The translations under genes were made by a program, and so were the position numbers. The notes beneath the pieces were generated by a model. The model had not been told where the DNA came from and did not search any database. It saw only the letters and a program-made list of their open reading frames with translations. From positions 2,489,501 through 2,553,500 of the forward strand of contig NZ_CP123384.1 in NCBI RefSeq assembly GCF_040409955.1: a stretch of DNA of 64,000 bases, read 5' to 3'. The DNA comes from Salipiger sp. H15 (lineage in GTDB: Bacteria; Pseudomonadota; Alphaproteobacteria; Rhodobacterales; Rhodobacteraceae). Of this stretch, positions 18,181 through 25,821 are shown in pieces (positions within the stretch are counted from its first letter, which is position 1; every line of letters begins with the position of its first letter).

Positions 18181-19238
18181 GCCGCGTCCTCCGCCAGCCC
18201 GAGCCGCGCGATCAGCTCCGCCTCGCCGGGCGGCAGCGCGGGCAGGGCGCCGAGATGCGCGGCGCGGGCGGCGATCTGCGGCTGCGCGCGCAGCATGCCA
18301 ACCTTGGCGCGGTGCGCCTGCACCGACAGATCGTGCAGCCGGGCGACGCCGGGCAGGGCGCGCAGCTCAGTGATTTCCGCCTCGAGCGCGGGCAGCATGC
18401 GCAGGATCGAGCGGTCTTCCCAGGCGGGGTCGTTGCGCTCCTGCCAGTAGCTCTCGTCGAAGATGCGCCCCTCGCGGTTCACGTCGCCGCGCTCGGTCTT
18501 CACGAGGTAGCTGTCGAGCGAGCGCAGCGCGTAGTGGTTGAGCGTGGCGAAGCGCCGTGCCCCGGCGGCGGGAAAGCGGCGCATCCGGCGCGGGCGGTCG
18601 GCGCTGAGAAAGGCGCCGGGCACCGGGCGGCCGCTGCCATCGGTCCAGCGCGGATGTTTCGCGGTGGGCAGGGTCTTGCGGAAGAAGGGCCGGTGCGCGC
18701 CAAGGTACTGCAGCGGAAAGTCGCGCCGCACCAAGGACTTGACCTCGATGGCGCTCTGGTCGCACCAGAGGTCGGGGTTGTGCGAGCGGGTGAACTGCGC
18801 GATCACCGGCACGTCCTCGAACTGCGCGATCCCGGCATTGGCGAAGAACTGGAAGCTGACCGAGATCGCCTGCGGATCGCCGCAGGCGGCGATGAGCGCG
18901 GGCAGGGTGTGATCGCCCGCGTGGATGTTGAGGAACTCGTCCACGTCGGCCACCCAGATCCAGTCGGCGCGCCGCACCACCTCCTGCCGCGCCGCATCCT
19001 TCAGCGCCTCCATCTGGTAGCTGCGCCCCTGCGCCGGGTTGGGCAGGTGCACCACGCCCGCGGCGGCCAGCGCATCGAGCAGCGCGTCGGTGCCGTCGTC
19101 GCAGTCGTTGGAATAGACGAGGAAATCGGTGACGCCGAGCAGGCGGTTGTAGGCCACCCATTCGAGCACGAAGGGCCCCTCGTTCTTCACGCAGGTCACC
19201 GCGCAGATGCGCGGCCCGCCCGCCCCTGGTCTCACCAT
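18177..19238 (-). CDS. Family 2-like glycosyltransferase, first gene of the cassette
   Basis: 353 aa from the ATG at 19238; the open frame continues upstream but only this start fits the family. GT-A motifs: AVTCVKNEGPFVLEWVAYNR, SNDCDDGTDALLDAL, WVADVDEFLNIH and LNHYALRSLDSYLVK. It is paralogous to the two other glycosyltransferases of this block. It is divergent from the moxR-like gene across about 180 bases, which hold a copy of the GC-rich hairpin element. Confidence 0.85.
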   Translation of the reverse strand: MVRPGAGGPRICAVTCVKNEGPFVLEWVAYNRLLGVTDFLVYSNDCDDGTDALLDALAAAGVVHLPNPAQGRSYQMEALKDAARQEVVRRADWIWVADVDEFLNIHAGDHTLPALIAACGDPQAISVSFQFFANAGIAQFEDVPVIAQFTRSHNPDLWCDQSAIEVKSLVRRDFPLQYLGAHRPFFRKTLPTAKHPRWTDGSGRPVPGAFLSADRPRRMRRFPAAGARRFATLNHYALRSLDSYLVKTERGDVNREGRIFDESYWQERNDPAWEDRSILRMLPALEAEITELRALPGVARLHDLSVQAHRAKVGMLRAQPQIAARAAHLGALPALPPGEAELIARLGLAEDAA

Positions 19239-19266
19239 ACCGCTGCCCGTACCCCTGCGCACCCGT

Positions 19267-19284
19267 CCGGGGCTCTGCCCCCGG
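19267..19284. repeat. Dispersed GC-rich hairpin element, copy 2
   Basis: CCGGGGCTCTGCCCCCGG is followed after a few bases by CCTGCGGCAAA, the same downstream word as copy 1. It is a stem of about 7 bp with a short loop, located between the divergent glycosyltransferase and moxR genes. Confidence 0.6.
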
Positions 19285-19421
19285 TTATCCTGCGGCAAAA
19301 CCATCGCATCTCGTCCCCGGCGCGTCAACGCGGGGGGCGGGTCCGCGCGCCGCCCGCGACCAGTATCTCCCTTGACCGGCGCCGCGCGGGCGGGCAGCAA
19401 TCGGGGCAGGAGGAGAACCAC

Positions 19422-20330
19422 ATGCAGGACATCAGTTCCATCGACGCGGTGCAGGAGCTTCTGGCCGGCACCGGCTACGTCTGCCCGCGCCCGCTTGCCA
19501 CGGTGCTGTTCCTGGCGCTGCGGCTCGGGCGGCCGCTGTTCCTCGAGGGCGAGGCCGGGGTCGGCAAGACCGAGATCGCCAAGGCGCTGGCGCTGGCCAC
19601 CGGCCGCCGCCTCATCCGCCTGCAATGCTACGAGGGGCTCGATGCGGGCTCGGCGGTCTACGAGTGGAACTTCCCCGCCCAGATGATCGCCATCCGCGCC
19701 GCCGAGGCGGCGGGCGAGGCCGACCGGGGCGCGCTGCAGCACGATCTCTTCGGCCCCGATTTCCTCATCGAGCGGCCGCTGCTGCAGGCCATGCGCCCCG
19801 ACGAGAACGGCGCGCCGATCCTGCTCATCGACGAGCTCGACCGCACCGACGAGCCCTTCGAGGCCTTCCTGCTCGAGGCGCTGAGCGATTTCCAGGTGAC
19901 CATCCCCGAGCTCGGGACCATCACCGCGCCCGAGCCGCCGACGGTCATCCTCACCTCGAACCGCACGCGCGAGGTGCATGATGCGCTGAAGCGGCGCTGT
20001 CTCTACCACTGGGTCGACTATCCCGACTTCGCCCGCGAGCTCGAGATCCTGCACGCCCGCGCGCCCGAGGTGGCCGAGACGCTGTCGCGCCAGATCGTCG
20101 CCTTCGTGCAGCGCCTGCGCACCGAGGATCTCTTCAAGAAACCCGGCGTCGCCGAGACCATCGACTGGGCCAAGTGCCTGCTGGCGCTCGACGTGATCGA
20201 CCTCTCGCCCGAGGTGATCTCGGACACGCTCGGCGCCATCCTGAAATACCAGGACGACATCGCCAGGCTGCAGGGCAGCGAGGCCAAGCGGCTGCTCGAC
20301 GAGGCGCGCGCGACGCTGGAGCCCGCCTGA
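19422..20330 (+). CDS. MoxR-type AAA+ ATPase
   Basis: 302 aa, ATG 19422 with AGGAGG upstream. Walker A is GEAGVGKTE, Walker B is ILLIDELDR and sensor 1 is ILTSNRTRE; the order and spacing match MoxR ATPases, in the CoxD-like subgroup. MoxR proteins act with VWA partners to mature metalloenzymes or membrane complexes, and here the VWA partner follows 100 bases downstream. No CO dehydrogenase genes are seen, so the client is unknown. Confidence 0.92.
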   Translation: MQDISSIDAVQELLAGTGYVCPRPLATVLFLALRLGRPLFLEGEAGVGKTEIAKALALATGRRLIRLQCYEGLDAGSAVYEWNFPAQMIAIRAAEAAGEADRGALQHDLFGPDFLIERPLLQAMRPDENGAPILLIDELDRTDEPFEAFLLEALSDFQVTIPELGTITAPEPPTVILTSNRTREVHDALKRRCLYHWVDYPDFARELEILHARAPEVAETLSRQIVAFVQRLRTEDLFKKPGVAETIDWAKCLLALDVIDLSPEVISDTLGAILKYQDDIARLQGSEAKRLLDEARATLEPA

Positions 20331-20361
20331 TGCTTCCATATGTCCCAAATATCCCGGGGGT

Positions 20362-20413
20362 CCGGGGGCAGCGCCCCCGGCTTGCCTGCGTCCGGCCGCA
20401 GCGCCCCCGGCTT
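20362..20413. repeat. Dispersed GC-rich hairpin element, copy 3 (with tandem unit)
   Basis: A perfect 8-bp stem CCGGGGGC/GCCCCCGG with loop AGC lies at 20362-20380. The 16-mer GCAGCGCCCCCGGCTT occurs exactly twice, at 20368 and 20398, 30 bases apart. It separates moxR from the VWA gene and could attenuate or stabilise the message between them. Confidence 0.7.
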
Positions 20414-20430
20414 TCCCCTGACGCCGCCTG

Positions 20431-21690
20431 ATGGCCGAGCAGATCCCCCTCACGCTGCCCGACGAGCCGCGGCTTGCGCAGAACATCCTGCATTTCGCCC
20501 GCGCGCTGCGCCGCGCCGGGCTGCCGGTGGGGCCGGGACGGGTGGTCGACGCGATCCGTGCGGTCGAGGCGGCGGGCTTCACCGACCGGATGGATTTCTA
20601 CTGGACGCTGCACGCCTGTTTCGTCTCGCGCCCCGAGCAGCGCGTGCTCTTCGCGCAGGTCTTCCGGCTCTACTGGCGCGACCCGCGCTACCTCGAGCAC
20701 ATGATGTCGATGATGCTCCCGGCGGTGCGCGGCGTGCAGGAGGAGAAGCTCGCCCAGTCCGCCGAGAAGCGCGCGGCGCAGGCGCTGCTCGGCGACCAGA
20801 TGCCCGAGATCCCCGCCGCCGAGCAGGAGGAGGAGGCCACGAAGATCGAGGTCGACGCCTCCTTCACCATCTCGCGCGAGGAGCGGCTGAAGACGCTCGA
20901 CTTCGAGCAGATGTCGCTCGAGGAGGCGGCCGAGGCGAGGCGCATGCTGGCGCGGCTCGAGCTGCCGGTGAAGCCGCTGCCGTCGCGGCGCGGCCGCGCC
21001 TCGGCCTCGGGCACCCGGCTCGACTGGCGGCGCACGCTGCGCGGCGCGATGCGGCAGGGCGGCGAGATCCGCGCCCTCGCGCATCTCGAGCCGCGCGAGA
21101 AATGGCCCAACCTCGTGGTGCTCTGCGACATCTCGGGCTCGATGAGCCAGTACTCGCGGATGGTGCTGCACTTCCTGCACGCGGTCGCCAACCGGCGCGG
21201 CGCGGGCTGGGCGAAGGTGCATGCCTTCACCTTCGGCACGCGGCTCACCAACATCACCCGCCACCTTGCCACGCGCGACGTCGATGCCGCGCTGAAGGCC
21301 GCCGGGGCCGAGGCGCAGGACTGGGAGGGCGGCACGCGCATCGGGCAGTGCCTGCACGCCTTCAACCGTGACTGGTCGCGCCGGGTCATGGGGCAGGGCG
21401 CGGTGGTGCTGCTGATCACCGACGGGCTCGACCGCGACGACGCGGGGCTGCTGTCGAAGGAGATGACGCGCCTGCACCTCTCGTCCCGCCGGCTGATCTG
21501 GCTGAACCCCTTGCTGCGCTGGGACGGGTTCGCACCGCGCGCCGCCGGGATCCGCGCCATGCTGCCCCATGTCGACAGTTTCCGCGCCGGGCATTCCATC
21601 GCCTCGATCGAGGATCTCGCGACGGTGATCTCGAGCGCCCGCGACAGCGGCGAGAAGGCGCGGCTGATGGCCCTGCTGCAGGCCCCGTAG
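20431..21690 (+). CDS. VWA domain protein, CoxE-like
   Basis: 419 aa. The C-terminal half is a von Willebrand A domain with the MIDAS motif DISGSMS, a downstream Thr/Asp in GGTRIGQCL and ITDGLDRDD. The N-terminal half is the CoxE/YehP-like helical region (NILHFARALRRAGLPVGPGR). CoxE works with the MoxR-type CoxD in assembling the Mo-Cu CO dehydrogenase site; homologs elsewhere serve unknown clients. It lies 100 bases after moxR with a repeat hairpin in between. Confidence 0.9.
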   Translation: MAEQIPLTLPDEPRLAQNILHFARALRRAGLPVGPGRVVDAIRAVEAAGFTDRMDFYWTLHACFVSRPEQRVLFAQVFRLYWRDPRYLEHMMSMMLPAVRGVQEEKLAQSAEKRAAQALLGDQMPEIPAAEQEEEATKIEVDASFTISREERLKTLDFEQMSLEEAAEARRMLARLELPVKPLPSRRGRASASGTRLDWRRTLRGAMRQGGEIRALAHLEPREKWPNLVVLCDISGSMSQYSRMVLHFLHAVANRRGAGWAKVHAFTFGTRLTNITRHLATRDVDAALKAAGAEAQDWEGGTRIGQCLHAFNRDWSRRVMGQGAVVLLITDGLDRDDAGLLSKEMTRLHLSSRRLIWLNPLLRWDGFAPRAAGIRAMLPHVDSFRAGHSIASIEDLATVISSARDSGEKARLMALLQAP

Positions 21691-21805
21691 CGCGTCTCCA
21701 GCATTTTTCCGCCTATTTATTATGCGCCGGGAATGAACCTTTCTTGCATCTGTCTCGTTGCCCCTTCACGCCGCACCGTGCGGAAAATGGAAAAGGACGT
21801 AACGA

Positions 21806-23935
21806 ATGACCAGAGGTCTTCTGAAATCGACGACGATGCTCGCCCTAGCCGCAAGCCTCGCCATGCCCGTTGCCGCTCAGAGCCAGCAGGGCAAGGTCGA
21901 CTGCGCGCAGAGCCCCGACGCCGCGCAGTGCCAGCCCGGGGGAGAGGCGAAGGGCAAGGACCAGGACAAGACGAAGGGCGCCAAGGCCGCAGAGGCGGAA
22001 GCCGGCGCGGATGCGGATGCCAAGGTTGGGGCCGAGGCGGATGCGAATGCCGGTGCGGATGCGACGCTGGACGCCACCGGCAAGGCCGCGGCCGAAGGCA
22101 ATGTCGCGGCGACCGCCGAGGCGCCGGACGCGCCCGCGGCTGACGCCCCCGCCGCCGCGAGCGAAGCCGCGCCGCTGCAGGCCGAGCAGGCACCGCAGCC
22201 CAAGACCCTGACCGAGGAAGCCGCCCCCGAGCAGCAGGCGCAGGAGGCCGCACCCGAGGCGCCCGCCGCTGCCGAGGTCGAGACGCAGGCCGAGGGCGAT
22301 GCGACCGCAGAGGCCCCGGACACCCGGCCCGCGGCGCGGCAGGAGAGCGCGACCACCGAGGCCGCTCCCGCCGCCGACGCGCCCGCCGAGGCCGAGACGG
22401 TGCAGTCCGACGAGCTCAAGAAGGCGCTCGAGGCCGAAGAGGGCGCGAATGTGTCCACCACCGAGGCCGCCCCGACCGCCGCGCCGGAGGCCACGACCAA
22501 CGAGGGCGCCAAGGCGCAGGCCGCCGAGACGCCCGCGACCGAGGCAGCTCCCGCCGAGCAGCAGGCCGACGGCACCGGGAGCGACGAGCTGAAGAAGGCG
22601 CTCGAGGCCGAGCAGGCCGCCGAGGCGGATGCCGAGGCCGAGGCCCCGGCGCCGCAGGCCGAGACCACCGCAGCACCGAAGCCGGGCGCGGAAGCCACCG
22701 CCGGGACGGACGCCGAGGCCGCGCCCAAGGCCGAAACCACGGCGGACCCCGAGGCCAAGCCCGCCGGCGAGGCAGGGGCAACCGCCGCAGCCACCGCCGA
22801 GCCCGAAGCGCCGAGCGCCGAGGAGCAGGCCGAGGCCGTCGCCCGCGAGGACGAGCAGGAGACCACCGCCGCCGCGGCTGCCGGCTCCGAGGAAAGCCCG
22901 GACGATGCCGAGCTGGTCGAGGAGACCCTGACCGAGGCCGACGTGCGCAGCTCGGACGAGGACTTCGCCACCGACCTGCGCACCCAGGCCGAGGCCGCGC
23001 CGCAGGCCGAGGAGACCAAGAAGGCCAAGAAGAAGAAGGATGACGACGAGGACGGCCTCAGCAACTTCGAGAAGGCCGCGCTGGTCGGTCTCGGCACCTT
23101 CGCGCTGAGGCAGATCCTCGATGACGGCGCGCAGGTGGTGCAGAACACCGGCGACCGGGTCGTGGTCGAGCAGGACGGCCAGTACCGCGTGCTGCGCAAC
23201 GACGACGTGCTGCTGCGCCAGCCGGGCTCGGAGGTGAAGACCTACCGCTACAACGACGGTTCGACCCGCACCGTGGTGGCCTATGACGACGGCAACACCG
23301 TCGAGACCATCAAGACCGCCGACGGCCGCGTGCTGCGCCGCACGCGCATCCTGCCGGACGGCCAGAGCGTCGTGCTCTTCGACGACACGCAGAGCGCCCA
23401 GCAGGTGGTGGTGAGCGAGCTGCCGCAGGCCCGCGCGCAGCGCCTGAACTTCCGCGAGATGGAGGGCGAGGATCTCGCCGCCGCGCTCTCGGCTCAGGAG
23501 GCGCAGGGCGTGAACCGGGCCTTCTCGCTCAACCAGATCCGCAACATCGACCGCGTGCGGCACCTGGTGCCCGAGATCTCGGTGGACACGGTGACCTTCC
23601 AGACCAACTCCGCGGCGATCCGCCCGGGCGAGGCCGAGGAGCTTGCCGCGCTCGGCAACGCGATGAAGCGGATGATCGAGGCGAACCCCGGCGAGGTCTT
23701 CCTGATCGAGGGCCACACCGACGCCACCGGCCCGGCCAGCTACAACCTCGCCCTCTCGGACCGCCGCGCGGAATCCGTGGCCCTGGCGCTGACCGAGTAT
23801 TTCGACGTGCCGCCCGAGAACATGGTGTTGCAGGGCTACGGCGAGAGCGACCTTGCCGTGCAGACGCAGGGTGACGAGCGCGAGAACCGCCGCGCCGCGG
23901 TGCGCCGCATCACCTCGCTGCTGCAGGGCAGCTGA
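21806..23935 (+). CDS. OmpA-family protein with long Ala/Glu-rich low-complexity region
   Basis: 709 aa; ATG with AAGGA upstream. A signal peptide (about 1-25, ending AMPVAAQS) is followed by about 370 residues dominated by Ala, Glu, Pro, Thr and Asp. Inside it SDELKKALEAE occurs twice (near residues 199 and 258). Next come a Lys-rich stretch (KKAKKKKDDDED), a hydrophobic segment (ALVGLGTFAL) and a basic/acidic beta region. A C-terminal OmpA domain (about 590-705) has VTFQTNSAAIRPG, EGHTDATG and NRRAAVRR for peptidoglycan binding. It probably spans the envelope, with the low-complexity part exposed; the function is unknown. Confidence 0.88.
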   Translation: MTRGLLKSTTMLALAASLAMPVAAQSQQGKVDCAQSPDAAQCQPGGEAKGKDQDKTKGAKAAEAEAGADADAKVGAEADANAGADATLDATGKAAAEGNVAATAEAPDAPAADAPAAASEAAPLQAEQAPQPKTLTEEAAPEQQAQEAAPEAPAAAEVETQAEGDATAEAPDTRPAARQESATTEAAPAADAPAEAETVQSDELKKALEAEEGANVSTTEAAPTAAPEATTNEGAKAQAAETPATEAAPAEQQADGTGSDELKKALEAEQAAEADAEAEAPAPQAETTAAPKPGAEATAGTDAEAAPKAETTADPEAKPAGEAGATAAATAEPEAPSAEEQAEAVAREDEQETTAAAAAGSEESPDDAELVEETLTEADVRSSDEDFATDLRTQAEAAPQAEETKKAKKKKDDDEDGLSNFEKAALVGLGTFALRQILDDGAQVVQNTGDRVVVEQDGQYRVLRNDDVLLRQPGSEVKTYRYNDGSTRTVVAYDDGNTVETIKTADGRVLRRTRILPDGQSVVLFDDTQSAQQVVVSELPQARAQRLNFREMEGEDLAAALSAQEAQGVNRAFSLNQIRNIDRVRHLVPEISVDTVTFQTNSAAIRPGEAEELAALGNAMKRMIEANPGEVFLIEGHTDATGPASYNLALSDRRAESVALALTEYFDVPPENMVLQGYGESDLAVQTQGDERENRRAAVRRITSLLQGS

Positions 23936-23963
23936 CCGGTCATCGCCGGTCCGGAAACAAGAG

Positions 23964-23992
23964 CGCCCGCCCGGTCATCCCGGGCGGGCGTT
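23964..23992 (+). terminator. Hairpin after the OmpA-family gene
   Basis: An 11-bp perfect stem CGCCCGCCCGG/CCGGGCGGGCG with a 5-base loop begins 28 bases after the stop. Only two T follow, so it is a weak intrinsic terminator or a 3'-end stabiliser. Confidence 0.65.
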
Positions 23993-24049
23993 CCGCATTC
24001 CTGGGCTTCTTCTCTTGAAAAATACGCCGGGGGTGAGCCGCGCAGCGGC

Positions 24050-24068
24050 GAGGGGGCAGCGCCCCCTC
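24050..24068. repeat. Dispersed GC-rich hairpin element, copy 4
   Basis: A perfect 8-bp stem GAGGGGGC/GCCCCCTC with loop AGC. It lies between the convergent OmpA-family and moaA genes and shares its core with the copies near 5986, 19267 and 20362. Confidence 0.7.
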
Positions 24069-24090
24069 AGCGCGGGGCCAACCGCCCTGC

Positions 24091-25095
24091 TCAGCCGCCG
24101 GTATGGCTCATGTGCCGCGACACGCGCCCGTCGACCGACTGGCGCGAATAGTCGAAGTCGTGACCCTTGGGCTTGCGCGCGATGGCATCGCGGATCGCCT
24201 GCTCGAGCGGCGCGTCGCTGGTCGGGTGGTTGCGCAGCGGTGCGCGCAGGTCGGCGTTGTCCTCCTGGCCGAGGCACATGAAGAGCTCGCCGGTGCAGGT
24301 CAGCCGCACGCGGTTGCAGCTTTCGCAGAAATTATGCGTCAGCGGCGTGATGAAGCCGATCTTCTGGCCGGTCTCCTCGAGCCGCACGTAGCGGGCAGGG
24401 CCGCCGGTGCTCTCGGGCAGGTCGGTGAGCGTGTACTGCTCGGCGAGGCGCGCGCGCACGTCCGACAGCTTCCAGTATTGCCCGAGCCGGTCCTCGTTGC
24501 CGATGTCGCCCATCGGCATGACCTCGATCCACGTCAGGTCGATGCCGCGCGCCGCGCACCATTCGGTCATCGCGAAGAGCTCGCTCTCGTTGAAGCCCTT
24601 CAGCGCCACGGCGTTGAGCTTCACCCGCATCCCCACGGCCTGCGCCGCGTCGATGCCGCGCAGCACCTGCGGCAGGCGACCCCAGCGGGTGATCTCGGCG
24701 AATTTCTCCTCGTCGAGCGTGTCGAGCGAGACGTTGACCCGGCGTACCCCCGCATCCCAGAGCGGCTGCGCGAAGCGTTCGAGCTGCGAGCCGTTGGTGG
24801 TCAGCGTCAGCTCCTTCAGCGCGCCGCTCTCGAGGTGGCGGGTCATCGCGTTGAAGAAGGTCATGATGTCGCGCCGCACCAGCGGCTCGCCGCCGGTGAT
24901 GCGCAGTTTCTCGACGCCGAGCCCGACGAAGGCCGAGCAGAGGCGGTCGAGCTCCTCGAGCGTCAGCAGCTCCTTCTTGGGCAGGAAGCTCATGTTCTCG
25001 GACATGCAGTAGACGCAGCGGAAATCGCAGCGGTCCGTCACCGAGACGCGCAGGTAGGAGATCGGGCGAAGGAATGGATCGACGAGCGGTGTCAT
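24091..25095 (-). CDS. moaA: GTP 3',8-cyclase MoaA
   Basis: 334 aa radical-SAM enzyme for the first step of molybdenum cofactor synthesis. The N-terminal SAM cluster is C23-x3-C27-x2-C30 in [10 protein letters not shown]. The C-terminal GTP-binding cluster is in [20 protein letters not shown]. The protein ends in Gly-Gly, as required for activity in characterised homologs. No other mo-cofactor gene is in the window. Its product would serve molybdoenzymes elsewhere. Confidence 0.97.
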   Translation of the reverse strand: MTPLVDPFLRPISYLRVSVTDRCDFRCVYCMSENMSFLPKKELLTLEELDRLCSAFVGLGVEKLRITGGEPLVRRDIMTFFNAMTRHLESGALKELTLTTNGSQLERFAQPLWDAGVRRVNVSLDTLDEEKFAEITRWGRLPQVLRGIDAAQAVGMRVKLNAVALKGFNESELFAMTEWCAARGIDLTWIEVMPMGDIGNEDRLGQYWKLSDVRARLAEQYTLTDLPESTGGPARYVRLEETGQKIGFITPLTHNFCESCNRVRLTCTGELFMCLGQEDNADLRAPLRNHPTSDAPLEQAIRDAIARKPKGHDFDYSRQSVDGRVSRHMSHTGG

Positions 25096-25178
25096 GGGGG
25101 GAGTCTATGCGCGAAACCCTGCCGGGACAAGCATCTGCGCGATTGCCAGAGCGGGGCGGTCGGCCTAGCTTCACGGAC

Positions 25179-25652
25179 ATGAGAGTCATTGCAGCCCTTC
25201 CCGCCCTCGCCCTGCTTGCAGCCTGCGCCCAGCAAGCCAAGGAGGTCGCGCCGCCCGCGGCCGCCCCGGCGTCCTCGACCGGGACAGCGGCGGGGCTGCG
25301 CCCGCCCGCCAATGCGCGCACGGCGGAGGACTTCGACACCACCAGCGCCGCCGAGCGCAGCGCCGCCGCCGCCGCCCCGGCCACCTCCGAGCGCCAGCTC
25401 GGCAGCACCGTCGCCTCGCTGGGCGATCCGGCGCAGCCGGGCTTCTGGCTTGAAACGCCGATGGTTTCGAGCGTGACCAAGGGCAGGGTGGTCTACCCCG
25501 CCACCGGCAAGTCGGCGCAGGTCGAGCTGCGCCCGATCGAGGGACCGGCCTCGGGCGGCAGCCGCATCTCGCTGGCGGCGATGCGCCTCATCGGCGCGCC
25601 ACTGACCGAGCTGCCGACACTCACCGTCTTCGCGGGCGGCGCCACGGGCTGA
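25179..25652 (+). CDS. Small Ala-rich lipoprotein
   Basis: 157 aa from ATG 25179. A signal peptide ends in the lipobox LLAAC, and an Ala/Pro-rich linker of about 60 residues precedes a compact C-terminal domain (TSERQLGSTVASLGDPAQPG ... FWLETPMV, ...SAQVELRPIEGPASGGSRIS). Similar small roseobacter lipoproteins have, from memory, been mislabelled as D-galactarate dehydratase; nothing enzymatic is visible. It is divergent from moaA with about 80 bases between starts. Confidence 0.75.
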   Translation: MRVIAALPALALLAACAQQAKEVAPPAAAPASSTGTAAGLRPPANARTAEDFDTTSAAERSAAAAAPATSERQLGSTVASLGDPAQPGFWLETPMVSSVTKGRVVYPATGKSAQVELRPIEGPASGGSRISLAAMRLIGAPLTELPTLTVFAGGATG

Positions 25653-25821
25653 GCCTGACGCGCGCCCGGGGGCACGCCTGACCGCAGGCCGGATTCCGCC
25701 GAGCCTTAGATGCCCCCCGGGTGCAGGTTCTGCGCTCGGTCGCCGGGTGCTATACTGACGCGCATATTTCAGACCTTCGCCGCGCATTTCATCCGCGGCA
25801 TTTCCGCGGAGGCGCAGTCCC

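Noticed and set aside
18177..20582. An 801-codon frame extending the first glycosyltransferase upstream across moxR
   Set aside because: The extra N-terminal part is antisense to moxR; the ATG at 19238 fits the family.
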